DNA from: Hymenobacter jeongseonensis
GTDB lineage: Bacteria > Bacteroidota > Bacteroidia > Cytophagales > Hymenobacteraceae
Length of the DNA stretch: 64,000 bases
NCBI RefSeq assembly: GCF_015694725.1
Contig: NZ_JADQDQ010000002.1
Location: forward strand, 558,001 to 622,000
Direction: 5' to 3'
Shown: one piece after another, positions 51,711-60,464 of the stretch
Layout of the letters: each line of letters starts with the position of its first letter
How positions within the stretch are numbered: position 1 is the first letter of the stretch
Translations under genes and position numbers: made by a program
Notes under the pieces: model-generated
Databases searched by the model: none
Seen by the model: the letters and a program-made list of their open reading frames with translations, nothing else
What the model was told of the DNA's origin: nothing

Positions 51711-54689
51711 ATGAAGTATTCAACGTTACCCCTTTTGTGTGCGGCCTTGCTAGCCGCAGCTCCGGCTATAGCGCAGCAAAAGCCGGCTCCTAAACCCACT
51801 ACCAAGTCCACTGCACTTACCGGCGGCACGAAGCTGGTGGAGAAAGTAACGAAGCAGCCGGGCCAGCTGGTGATTCCCTACGAGAAGTACGTGCTGCCCA
51901 ACGGCCTGACCCTGATTGTGACCGAGGACCACTCCGACCCGCTGGTGCACGTCGACGTGACCTACCACGTCGGCTCGGCCCGCGAGCAGATTGGCAAGTC
52001 CGGCTTTGCCCACTTCTTCGAGCACATGATGTTTGAAGGCTCGGACCATGCCCCCAAAGGCACTTTCGACAAGGTAACCATTGGGGCTGGCGGTAGCAAC
52101 AACGGCAGCACAAACGGCGACCGCACCAACTACTACGAAACCCTGCCCAACAACCAGCTAGAGCGCGCCCTATGGCTGGAATCCGACCGCATGGGCTTCC
52201 TGCTCGACGCCGTGACGCAAGAGCGGTTCGAAGTGCAGCGGGCTACGGTGAAGAACGAACGCGGCCAGAATTATGACAACCGCCCGTACGGGCTGGCCAG
52301 TGAGTACATCAGCAAAACGCTGTACCCCTACGGCCACCCCTACTCCTGGCTAACCATTGGTTACCTGGAAGACTTGGACCGTTCCAATGTAGAGGACCTG
52401 AAGAAGTTCTTCCTGCGCTGGTACGGCCCCAACAACGCCACGCTGACCATAGGCGGCGACGTAAAGCCGGCCGAAGTAGTGAAGCTGGTGGAGAAGTATT
52501 TTGGCTCCATCAAGCGCGGCCCGGCCGTGGCCAAAACCAAGCTACCCGCTCCCGTGCTCACCACCGACCGCTACGTGAGCTACCAAGACAACGTGCGTTT
52601 CCCGATGCTGCAGATGGTGTTCCCGACCGCGCCGGCCGGCCACCCCGACGAATTGCCGCTGGACGCATTGGCTCAGATTCTGGGCAACGGCAAGAACTCG
52701 CTGCTCTACAAAAACCTGGTGAAAACCCAAAAAGCTGTGCAAGCCCAGGCGTATCAGCAAAGCGCCGAGCTGGGCGGCCAGATGAATCTGGTGGCCCGCT
52801 CGTTCTCTGGCAAGGGGCTCGATAGCCTCGAAATGACCGTGCGCAGCACCATGGCCGAATTTGAGAAACGCGGCGTGACCGACGACGACTTGCAACGCTT
52901 CAAGGCCCAAGAAGAAGCGCAGCGCGTGAACCGGCTGGCCAGCGTGAGCGGCAAAGTGAGCCAACTGGCGGCCAACCAAACGTTCTTCAATAACCCCAAC
53001 TACATCACGGTAGAAACCAAGGAGCTCAAGGCGTTGACCAAGGCCGACGTGCAGCGCGTGTACGACAAGTACCTGCGCGGCAAGAAGGCCGTTATCCTGA
53101 GCGTGGTGCCCAAAACCGGCGGCGTAGCCCCGGCCAAGCCCGACAACTTCACGGTGGACAAATCCAGATACCAAGCGCCGAAAGACGAGTATGCGAGCTT
53201 GAAATACGTGAAGGCCACCGACAAATTCGACCGCAGCAAGCAGCCCGGTGCGGGCGGCAATCCCGTTGTTAAAATACCCGCTTTATACCGCGACGAATTT
53301 GCTAACGGCCTCAAGGTGATTGGTACGCGCAACACCGAGATTCCCGCCGTGACCATGCTGCTCACCATCCGCGGCGGGCACCGCTTGGAGCAAGCCAACC
53401 CGGCCAAAGCCGGCGTGGCCAGCCTCACGGCCGCCTTGCTCAACGAAGGCACGGAGAAGTACACCAGCGAGCAGTTCTCGGCCGAGCTAGACAAGCTGGG
53501 CAGCAGCGTGCAAATCTCGGCTGGCGACGACCGCACGGTGGTGTCGGTCCAGAGCCTGACCAAAAACCTGCCGGCCACTCTGGCCTTGGTGGAGGAGCGG
53601 CTGCTGCACCCCCGCTTCGACCCCGCTGATTTTGCCCGTCTCAAGAAGCAAACGCTGGAAGGCATTGCCAACCAGAACACCCTGCCCGTACTCATTGCCG
53701 ACAAAACGTACAGCCGCCTGCTTTATGGCCCCACCGACGTGATGAGCGTTGCGGCCAGTGGCACCACCGCCACCGTCGGCAGCCTTACGCTCGACGACGT
53801 GAAGCAGTTCTACCAGCAGAATTATGCGCCCAACGTGAGCTTCCTCACCGTAGTAGGTGACGTGGACCAGCAAGCCCTGACGCCCCAACTGGCCTTCCTC
53901 AAAGCGTGGCCCAAAAAGGAGGTAATCTTGCCGGTGGGGCAGCCCGCCACCCAGCCCGACCAGACTCGCTTCTACTTTGTGAACAAGGAAGGGGCCGCGC
54001 AGTCGGAAATCCGCATTGGTTACTTGGCCATGCCCTACGATGCCACGGGTGAGTATTACCGCGCCACCCTGGCCAACTTCATTCTGGGTGAAAACTTTCT
54101 CTCCCGCCTCAACACCAACCTGCGCGAGACCAAGGGCTACACCTACGGCGCCCGCTCGGGTTTTGCGGGCAGCCGCTACGCGGGTCCGTTCACGGCCCAG
54201 GCTGGCGTGCGCGCCGATGCCACCGCCGCTTCGGTGAAGGAGTTCATGAGCGAAATCACCAACTACGCCAACGGAATTTCAGACGATGAGCTCAGCTACC
54301 TGCAAACGGCCATCGGCCAGAGCGACGCCCTGCGCTACGAAACCGGCCCGCAGAAAGCCAACTTCCTGAGCCGGATTGTGGAGTATAACCTGCCCATCAC
54401 TTACGTGGACGAGCGCAGCCAAATTCTCAAAAAGCTGACCAAGGAAGACGTGCAGGCTACGGCCAAGAAAAACCTGCCGGCCGACAAGATGTACATCGTG
54501 GTGGTGGGCGACCGCAAGCAACTGCCAGCCCTAAAAGAACTCGGCTACCCCGTGGTAGAACTGGATTTGGAAGGCCAGCCGGTAGTAGCTGCCGCTCCTA
54601 GCGCCCCGGCGGCTACGACACCCGTCGATGAGAAAACAAAGACCAAAGACAGCAACGGCAAAATGAAAACCAAGACGAAGAAAGGCTAG
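51711..54689 (+). CDS. Secreted M16 peptidase, tandem copy 3
   Basis: The 992-residue peptidase has a signal peptide like that of copy 1 (MKYSTLPLLCAALLAAAPAIAQ). The zinc motif is H101-F-F-E104-H105. In the segment after it, copies 1 and 2 read SDHVGDQMHFKFVTAAGG or close to it, while copy 3 reads SDHAPKGTFDKVTIGAGGSNNG, so it is the most diverged copy. The tail is KTKTKDSNGKMKTKTKKG. The first two have EEIGKSGFAHFFEHMMFQG and this one EQIGKSGFAHFFEHMMFEG. It ends with a terminator and is separate from the zapA group. Confidence 0.95.
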   Translation: MKYSTLPLLCAALLAAAPAIAQQKPAPKPTTKSTALTGGTKLVEKVTKQPGQLVIPYEKYVLPNGLTLIVTEDHSDPLVHVDVTYHVGSAREQIGKSGFAHFFEHMMFEGSDHAPKGTFDKVTIGAGGSNNGSTNGDRTNYYETLPNNQLERALWLESDRMGFLLDAVTQERFEVQRATVKNERGQNYDNRPYGLASEYISKTLYPYGHPYSWLTIGYLEDLDRSNVEDLKKFFLRWYGPNNATLTIGGDVKPAEVVKLVEKYFGSIKRGPAVAKTKLPAPVLTTDRYVSYQDNVRFPMLQMVFPTAPAGHPDELPLDALAQILGNGKNSLLYKNLVKTQKAVQAQAYQQSAELGGQMNLVARSFSGKGLDSLEMTVRSTMAEFEKRGVTDDDLQRFKAQEEAQRVNRLASVSGKVSQLAANQTFFNNPNYITVETKELKALTKADVQRVYDKYLRGKKAVILSVVPKTGGVAPAKPDNFTVDKSRYQAPKDEYASLKYVKATDKFDRSKQPGAGGNPVVKIPALYRDEFANGLKVIGTRNTEIPAVTMLLTIRGGHRLEQANPAKAGVASLTAALLNEGTEKYTSEQFSAELDKLGSSVQISAGDDRTVVSVQSLTKNLPATLALVEERLLHPRFDPADFARLKKQTLEGIANQNTLPVLIADKTYSRLLYGPTDVMSVAASGTTATVGSLTLDDVKQFYQQNYAPNVSFLTVVGDVDQQALTPQLAFLKAWPKKEVILPVGQPATQPDQTRFYFVNKEGAAQSEIRIGYLAMPYDATGEYYRATLANFILGENFLSRLNTNLRETKGYTYGARSGFAGSRYAGPFTAQAGVRADATAASVKEFMSEITNYANGISDDELSYLQTAIGQSDALRYETGPQKANFLSRIVEYNLPITYVDERSQILKKLTKEDVQATAKKNLPADKMYIVVVGDRKQLPALKELGYPVVELDLEGQPVVAAAPSAPAATTPVDEKTKTKDSNGKMKTKTKKG

Positions 54690-54723
54690 TCGTTCGCCGA
54701 AAGAAGCCCTGCTCTGAGACCAG

Positions 54724-54758
54724 TAGCCCGTCAGGTTTTTCTGACGGGCTTACTTTTT
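54724..54758 (+). terminator. Terminator after M16 copy 3
   Basis: TAGCCCGTCAG and CTGACGGGCTTA form the stem, followed by CTTTTT. Confidence 0.85.
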
Positions 54759-54875
54759 GGGTCCAATGGTTCGGCCAAATTCAAATGGCCCTGAGTAGTA
54801 AGTTGCAAGCGGGTTCCGGGTAAAGCGTAGCTTTCGGGGACTGGCTTTATCTTCACGCAAAAATTTATCCTGACC

Positions 54876-55172
54876 GTGGCCTCATCCCAACAGCTTGCGC
54901 AACTCGACCGCCTCGAGCGGCAGATTACCACCTTAGTGGCTGCCTATCAGCAATTGCGTGAGGAGCTGGCCGATGCCAACACCACCGTACAGCAGCTGCG
55001 GGCTGATGTGCGCGACCGGGACCGGCAACTGAAGGAGCGACAAAACCAGGAAAATATTGTTAAACTTGTACACACCATAGCTGGGGAACCCACCCACGCC
55101 AACGAATTAAAACTGCGCCTCAACGAATACATCCGCGAATTGGACAAGTGTCTTGCCTATTTGAGAGACTAA
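54876..55172 (+). CDS. Small coiled-coil protein upstream of zapA
   Basis: The 98-residue protein starts at GTG (54876) and is almost all coiled coil, with heptads LAQLDRLERQITTLVAAYQQL and then ELADANTTVQQLRADVRDRD. The end (NELKLRLNEYIRELDKCLAYLRD) is more conserved-looking. It is 38 bases upstream of zapA and probably co-transcribed. By size, coiled-coil nature and position it may play a ZapB-like part in cell division, but this is inference; sequence homology to ZapB was not tested. Confidence 0.8.
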   Translation: MASSQQLAQLDRLERQITTLVAAYQQLREELADANTTVQQLRADVRDRDRQLKERQNQENIVKLVHTIAGEPTHANELKLRLNEYIRELDKCLAYLRD

Positions 55173-55210
55173 CCCACTGACCCTCACCCCACCGCCGTAA
55201 CCTCCGCTTT

Positions 55211-55504
55211 ATGAGCGAACTAGCCATCAAAATTCGTATTGCTGACCGGGACTATCCCATGCGCGTTGACGTGCAGGATGAGGAACGGCTGCGCCTGGCC
55301 GGGCGGCTGCTGGGCGACAAGCTACGCGAATTTCGGGAGGGCTACGGCATACAGGACAAGCAGGACCTCCTGGCCATGATTGCGCTGGCCACCATGGCCG
55401 ACCAATTGAAAGTGAGCAAGGAAAAGGACGGCACCGATGCGGCGCTGACCGAGCGGCTGGCTCGTTTCGACGAGCTGCTTTCAGGCGTGGTGCTGACGCG
55501 GTAA
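55211..55504 (+). CDS. zapA: Cell division protein ZapA
   Basis: The 97-residue protein matches the ZapA family in length and pattern: an N-terminal beta part (AIKIRIADRDYPMRVDVQDEERLRLAGRLLGDKL) and a long C-terminal coiled coil (LLAMIALATMADQL). ZapA binds and cross-links FtsZ filaments. It lies between the small coiled-coil gene and rny, with 129 bases to rny that contain a stable hairpin. Confidence 0.9.
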   Translation: MSELAIKIRIADRDYPMRVDVQDEERLRLAGRLLGDKLREFREGYGIQDKQDLLAMIALATMADQLKVSKEKDGTDAALTERLARFDELLSGVVLTR

Positions 55505-55530
55505 TACCCGCGCGCGGCACCGCACACTCG

Positions 55531-55584
55531 TTGGCCCGGCAGGGCGGCGCGGCAATCGGCCGCTCCCGCCCGTAGCCCGGGCAA
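55531..55584 (+). other. Stable stem-loop between zapA and rny
   Basis: The region folds by eye into one long rod: TTGGCCCGGC with GCCCGGGCAA outside, GGGCGG with CCGCCC in the middle and GCGGC with GCCGC at the tip. There is no T run directly after it. It could be an RNA processing or attenuation site, or a small RNA. 6S RNA lies next to zapA in gamma-proteobacteria, but this element is short for that. Confidence 0.35.
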
Positions 55585-55633
55585 AACTGTTCCTCCCAGT
55601 TATGGTTTTTTACCCATCCCAAACCATACTGAT

Positions 55634-57322
55634 ATGTCCCCCATAATAATGTACTGTTTGTTGACCGCGGTGGTCGCCCTTGTGGCGGGCTTCGTGATTG
55701 GCAAACAGCTGGCCGGCAAAGCCCGGCTGGACCACGAAGGCCAGGCCACGGCCAAGGCCCAAGAAATCCTCCGCGACGCCGAGGAGAAAGGCAACCGCCT
55801 CCGCGACGAGAAAATCAAGCAGGCCGATGAGCGACTGGAGCAATCCAAGAACAAGTTCAAGAACCTGCGCAACGAGTTTGACGTGGAAAGCCGCCGCCTC
55901 AAGCAGGCCTTGGAGCAAGAACTGACCGAACGCCGCCAAGGCGTGGTGGAGCAAGAGCAAAGCATCAAGATGCTGACCGAAACCACCCAGCGCCAGCTCG
56001 AGCAGCTGCAGCGCAAGGAGGTGGAGCTGGAAAAAGCCCGCGAGAAAAACCAGACCGACACCCAGCAGCTGCGCGACAAGCTGGAAACCCAGGCCGAGAA
56101 GCGCCGCATCGACCACGAGGAGGCCATGGCCGAGCTGGAAGAAAAGCAGCGCAACGCCGACGAACAGCTGCACTCCGTGCAACGCCAGCTCGAAACCATA
56201 GCAAACTTAACCGCCGCCGAAGCCCGCGAGCAGCTGGTTGAATCGCTGAAAAACGAAGCCCAGATTCAGGCCAGCTCCTACGTGAAGGACACCGTGGCCC
56301 AGGCCAAGCTGACCGCTACCAAGGACGCCAAGAAAATTGTGCTGGAGACCATTCAGCGCACCGCCTCGGAGCACGCCATCGAAAACTGCGTGTCGATTTT
56401 CAACATTGAAAGCGACGACGTGAAGGGCAAAATCATCGGCCGCGAGGGCCGCAACATCCGGGCACTGGAAGCCGCGACGGGCGTCGAAATCATCGTGGAT
56501 GATACGCCGGAAGCCATCATCATCTCGGGCTTCGACCCGGTACGCCGCGAAATTGCCCGCCTCTCGCTGCACTTGCTGGTGAAGGACGGCCGGATTCACC
56601 CCGCCCGCGTGGAGGAGATTGTGGCCAAAACCCGCAAGAACATCGAGGAGGAAATCGTCGAAATCGGCGAAAAAACCATCATCGACTTGGGCATTCACGG
56701 CCTGCATCCGGAGCTGATTAAGATGGTGGGCCGGATGCGCTTCCGTTCTTCTTATGGCCAGAATCTGCTGCAACACTCGCGCGAAGTAGCCAACCTCTGC
56801 GCCACCATGGCCGCCGAGATGGGCCTCGACGTGAAGAAAGCCAAGCGCGCCGGCCTGCTCCACGACATTGGCAAAGTGAGCACCGAGGAGCCCGAGCTGC
56901 CCCACGCCATCCTGGGTATGGAAATGGCCAAGAAGTGGAAAGAGCACCCCGACGTGGTAAACGCCATCGGTGCTCACCACGACGAGATTGAGATGACGGC
57001 CATGATTTCGCCGCTCGTGCAGGCTTGCGACGCCATTTCGGGCTCGCGTCCCGGCGCCCGCCGCGAGATGATGGAGAGCTACATCAAGCGCCTCAAGCAG
57101 CTCGAAGAAACTGCCAACGGCTTCAAGGGCGTGAACCAGTGCTTCGCCATCCAGGCCGGCCGCGAGCTGCGGGTGATGGTGGACGCCGAGAACGTGACCG
57201 ACGAGCGCGCCGCCGAGCTGAGCTTCGAAATCTCGCAGAAAATCGAGAAGGAAATGCAGTACCCCGGCCAAATTAAAATCACCGTAATCCGGGAGATGCG
57301 CGCCGTGGCCTACGCCAAGTAA
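55634..57322 (+). CDS. rny: Ribonuclease Y
   Basis: This membrane-anchored endoribonuclease starts mRNA decay. The 562-residue protein has one N-terminal membrane helix (about 5-23), a long coiled coil (about 30-190), a KH RNA-binding domain ([15 protein letters not shown], about 260-275) and an HD domain with the metal-binding H-D pair in LLHDIGK and an HHDE near 436. Typical RNase Y is about 520 residues; the excess here is in the coiled coil. It follows zapA in the same direction. A terminator follows. Confidence 0.95.
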   Translation: MSPIIMYCLLTAVVALVAGFVIGKQLAGKARLDHEGQATAKAQEILRDAEEKGNRLRDEKIKQADERLEQSKNKFKNLRNEFDVESRRLKQALEQELTERRQGVVEQEQSIKMLTETTQRQLEQLQRKEVELEKAREKNQTDTQQLRDKLETQAEKRRIDHEEAMAELEEKQRNADEQLHSVQRQLETIANLTAAEAREQLVESLKNEAQIQASSYVKDTVAQAKLTATKDAKKIVLETIQRTASEHAIENCVSIFNIESDDVKGKIIGREGRNIRALEAATGVEIIVDDTPEAIIISGFDPVRREIARLSLHLLVKDGRIHPARVEEIVAKTRKNIEEEIVEIGEKTIIDLGIHGLHPELIKMVGRMRFRSSYGQNLLQHSREVANLCATMAAEMGLDVKKAKRAGLLHDIGKVSTEEPELPHAILGMEMAKKWKEHPDVVNAIGAHHDEIEMTAMISPLVQACDAISGSRPGARREMMESYIKRLKQLEETANGFKGVNQCFAIQAGRELRVMVDAENVTDERAAELSFEISQKIEKEMQYPGQIKITVIREMRAVAYAK

Positions 57323-57342
57323 ATTACCTAAAAAGGCAAGAG

Positions 57343-57378
57343 AAGCCCTTGGAGCAGCTGCTTCAAGGGCTTTTTTTA
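57343..57378 (+). terminator. Terminator of rny
   Basis: AAGCCCTTG and CAAGGGCTT form the stem, followed by seven T residues. Confidence 0.88.
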
Positions 57379-57412
57379 TGCGATAGCTACATCTAGCCGT
57401 AACTTTCAACTC

Positions 57413-58381
57413 ATGAATACCCTGTTCGTTTCCCGCTCGCTCTATCTATTCGCGGCCCTGGCAATAAGTGCTTGCGCCGTCCAGCGCAACCCCTATGCCA
57501 CTACCAACCGCTCGTATAAGCAGCAGGTGAAGGCCTACGCCAAAGCCTTGCGCACGACGCCCGTGCCCCTGCCGAGAGGCGCCGATAGCCTGCTGTTGGG
57601 CAAGTACTGGGTGGGCACCACCAACTTCAACCTGCGCAAGCCCAACATGGTAATTATTCACCACACGGCGCAGGATTCGACGGCCCAGACGCTGAAAACC
57701 TTCACTCTGACGCGCACGCAGGTGAGTGCCCACTACGTCATTGGGCGCGATGGCCAGGTGTTTCACATGCTCAACGACTACCTGCGGGCCTGGCACGGCG
57801 GCGTGGCTAAGTGGGGCAACGATACCGATATTAATTCCTCGTCCATCGGTATTGAGCTGGATAACAACGGCCTTCAGCCCTTTGCCGAACCGCAGCTAAC
57901 CAGCTTGCTGAACGTGCTGGCGGGCCTGAAAAAGGCGTACAACATTCCGACCGCCAACTTCATTGGGCACTCCGACATTGCGCCCAGCCGCAAAACCGAC
58001 CCCAGCGTCCTCTTCCCCTGGAAGCGCTTGGCCGACAATGGCTTCGGCTTGTGGTACGACGCCGGGCCCCTACCAAGCCCTGACCCGGTACCGGCCCTGC
58101 CGTTGGATAGCCTCGTTGCCTTGGCTGGCCCTCGCACGTTGCCGGGCACAGTGCTTTTGCCGGCGGATAGCGCCATAATCGACGCTCAACTGGCGGCTGC
58201 AAACAGCGCTACCTCGGCATTCAAACCCCAGGAAGCGCTGCGCATTATTGGCTACGACACGCGGAATCTACCGGCAGCCATTCAGGCGTTTAAGCTGCAT
58301 TTTATTCAGCAAAACGTGAACGCGCCGCTGACGGAAGCCGATAATCGTATTCTTTTCAACCTGTATAAGAAGTTCTTGTAA
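57413..58381 (+). CDS. N-acetylmuramoyl-L-alanine amidase (amidase_2), lipoprotein
   Basis: The 322-residue protein has a lipoprotein signal (lipobox ISAC, C21) and an amidase_2/AmpD-type domain (about 75-220). The zinc ligands are visible in MVIIHHTAQ, AWHGG and FIGHSDIAPSRKTDPS. It should cut the bond between MurNAc and L-alanine in peptidoglycan, for wall remodelling or muropeptide recycling. The last 85 residues are a helical extension resembling those of Bacteroidota amidases. It has its own upstream gap of 34 bases after the rny terminator. Confidence 0.92.
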   Translation: MNTLFVSRSLYLFAALAISACAVQRNPYATTNRSYKQQVKAYAKALRTTPVPLPRGADSLLLGKYWVGTTNFNLRKPNMVIIHHTAQDSTAQTLKTFTLTRTQVSAHYVIGRDGQVFHMLNDYLRAWHGGVAKWGNDTDINSSSIGIELDNNGLQPFAEPQLTSLLNVLAGLKKAYNIPTANFIGHSDIAPSRKTDPSVLFPWKRLADNGFGLWYDAGPLPSPDPVPALPLDSLVALAGPRTLPGTVLLPADSAIIDAQLAAANSATSAFKPQEALRIIGYDTRNLPAAIQAFKLHFIQQNVNAPLTEADNRILFNLYKKFL

Positions 58382-58462
58382 ACAGGTTTTAGCTAATTGA
58401 CTCCTTACTTCGCGGCAGCTTGCTACAAGCAGTTTTCTTGCCGGGCAGTTTAATTTTATGCT

Positions 58463-59704
58463 ATGTTAAAAGTATCGCAGCGCGGGCAAGACATGCCGGT
58501 TTCGCCGTTTCGGAAGCTGGCCCCCTACGCCGAAGCGGCCCGCAAGCAGGGCAAAATTGTGTATCCGCTCAACATTGGGCAGCCGGATATTGAAACGCCG
58601 CCGGCCGCGATGGCCGCCATGCGCAATGCCGATGTGCGCGTGCTGGGCTACAGCCACGGCGCGGGCACCGAAAGCTACCGCCGCAAGCTGGCCGCCTATT
58701 ACCAACGCGCCAATCTGCCCGTGACTCTGGAAGATATTATTGTGACCACCGGCGGCAGCGAAGCCATTCTGTTTGCGCTGCTCACCTGCCTGAATCCCGG
58801 CGACGAAGTCATCATTCCGGAGCCGTTTTATGGCACCTACACGGCCTTTGCTATTGCGGCGGGCGTGACCATCGTGCCCGTCACGGCGCACATCGAAGAC
58901 GGGTTTGCCCTGCCGCCACTGGCTGATTTTGAGCGCGTTATTACGCCCCGTACCCGAGCCGTGCTCATCTGCAATCCCAGCAATCCGACCGGCTACGTCT
59001 ACAGCCGGGCGGAGTTGGAAAGCATTTTGGGCCTGTGCCAAAAGCATCATTTGTACCTTCTTTCGGACGAGGCGTACCGGGAGTTCTGCTACGACGCGCC
59101 ATATGTGAGTGCCTTGCAACTGCCGGGCGCCGAGCAAAATGTCGTAATAGTCGACACCATTTCAAAGCGCTATAGTGCGTGCGGGGCGCGCATTGGGGCT
59201 TTGGTTACGCTCAACAAGCAGGTGTACATTGCGGCCTTTCGCTTCGCCCAGATGCGGGTGAGCCCGCCCGGCCTGGGCATGTTGCTGGCCGAGGCAGCGG
59301 CGGAACTGCCGGAATCGTATTTTGACGAGAGCAAGGCCGAGTACCTAGCCCGGCGTGACCTGACCGTGGCCCGGCTGCAGGCCATGCCCGGCGTGGTATG
59401 CCCGCGGCCGGGCGGCGCGTTCTACGTGCTGGCGCACCTGCCCGTCGACGATAGCGAGACCTTTGGCCAGTGGCTGCTGGAAAGCTTTTCCTACGAAAAC
59501 CAGACGCTGATGCTCTCGCCCGCCAACGGTTTTTACCAAACGCCGGGCCTGGGCAAGCAAGAGGTACGGTTGGCCTACGTACTCAATCAGACTGACTTGG
59601 CCGCAGCCCTCACCTGCCTCGAACACGCCTTGCTCGAGTACCCGGGTCGTACCGAGACGCAGCTACCCGCCGTCGTGGAAACGGCTGCCCCCTTGCCTGC
59701 CTAG
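58463..59704 (+). CDS. PLP-dependent aminotransferase, class I/II
   Basis: The 413-residue protein is an aspartate-aminotransferase-like fold-type I enzyme. It has the N-terminal arm (LNIGQPDIETPP), the phosphate-binding TTGGSEAI (95-102), NPSNPTG (171-177), the DEAY motif (202-205), the PLP lysine K235 in DTISKRYS and a C-terminal arginine region (EVRLAYVLN). It would exchange amino and keto groups on an amino acid, but the substrate cannot be told. The next gene, a cytochrome b, follows 18 bases later. Confidence 0.92.
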   Translation: MLKVSQRGQDMPVSPFRKLAPYAEAARKQGKIVYPLNIGQPDIETPPAAMAAMRNADVRVLGYSHGAGTESYRRKLAAYYQRANLPVTLEDIIVTTGGSEAILFALLTCLNPGDEVIIPEPFYGTYTAFAIAAGVTIVPVTAHIEDGFALPPLADFERVITPRTRAVLICNPSNPTGYVYSRAELESILGLCQKHHLYLLSDEAYREFCYDAPYVSALQLPGAEQNVVIVDTISKRYSACGARIGALVTLNKQVYIAAFRFAQMRVSPPGLGMLLAEAAAELPESYFDESKAEYLARRDLTVARLQAMPGVVCPRPGGAFYVLAHLPVDDSETFGQWLLESFSYENQTLMLSPANGFYQTPGLGKQEVRLAYVLNQTDLAAALTCLEHALLEYPGRTETQLPAVVETAAPLPA

Positions 59705-59722
59705 CCCTATAGCTTTTTACAT

Positions 59723-60391
59723 ATGATGCCCGCTATCGCCCCAAGCACCGAAGCGCCCACCAAAGACTACCGCGCGCCACTGCGGGTCTGGCACTGGGGC
59801 AACGCCCTCTTAGTTAGCCTGCAGCTCATCACCATTTTGTTTCAGAAGGTGATTGTAAATGCCAGGTCGGCCGGCCCGGAGTTTCAGGAAACCATGGCGA
59901 AGGAGAACATTACGCTGAGCGTGCAACAGGCCCGGTCGCTCACGCACATCCTCAGCGAGCGTATCTGGGAGTGGCATATCTACTTTGGTTGGGCGCTGGT
60001 GGCCCTCTTCGGGTTGCGCGTGGTGCTGGAGCTGCGTGGCCCTTCCGAGCTGCGCTTTTCGGCGCGCCTGCTGGAAGTAGCCCGGCGCTACCGCCTCACC
60101 CCGGCCGCTGGCAAAAGCGAGGCCGGCAAGGTACTGTTTGCCAAAAGCACTTACGCCCTTTTCTACTCGTTTCTGACCATCATGGTCATTACCGGCCTCA
60201 TCCTAATTTATGGCAATGACGTAGCTTTTCTGCGCAGCATCAAGCACTTGGCCGAAGAGACGCACAACGTGACGATGTACCTGATTATCGCCTTTTTCGT
60301 GGTGCACGTAGTGGGCGTGGTATGGGCAGAAACCACCAAAGACCACGGCCTCATTTCGCGCATGGTGGGTGGCGAGGCCCCCAAATCCTAA
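59723..60391 (+). CDS. Cytochrome b561/b6-type membrane protein
   Basis: The 222-residue protein has four membrane helices. Histidines suited to haem ligation are in RVWHWGN (about 24), WEWHIYFGW (about 88), EETHN (about 182) and FFVVHVVG (about 194). This pattern matches the Ni/Fe-hydrogenase-type cytochrome b561 group, which passes electrons between quinone and a partner enzyme. No hydrogenase or other oxidoreductase partner is in the window, so its partner is unknown. Start at 59723 or the next ATG at 59726. Confidence 0.85.
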   Translation: MMPAIAPSTEAPTKDYRAPLRVWHWGNALLVSLQLITILFQKVIVNARSAGPEFQETMAKENITLSVQQARSLTHILSERIWEWHIYFGWALVALFGLRVVLELRGPSELRFSARLLEVARRYRLTPAAGKSEAGKVLFAKSTYALFYSFLTIMVITGLILIYGNDVAFLRSIKHLAEETHNVTMYLIIAFFVVHVVGVVWAETTKDHGLISRMVGGEAPKS

Positions 60392-60413
60392 TCACCCAAA
60401 GTCCGAATGCACA

Positions 60414-60449
60414 TAAAAAAAAGCGGCTCAATTGAGCCGCTTTTTTTAT
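60414..60449. terminator. Bidirectional terminator
   Basis: AAAAAAAGCGGCTC and GAGCCGCTTTTTTT form a perfect palindrome around AATT. It ends both the cytochrome b gene (+) and the M1-like peptidase gene (-). Confidence 0.92.
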
Positions 60450-60464
60450 TGGATATAACTTGGC

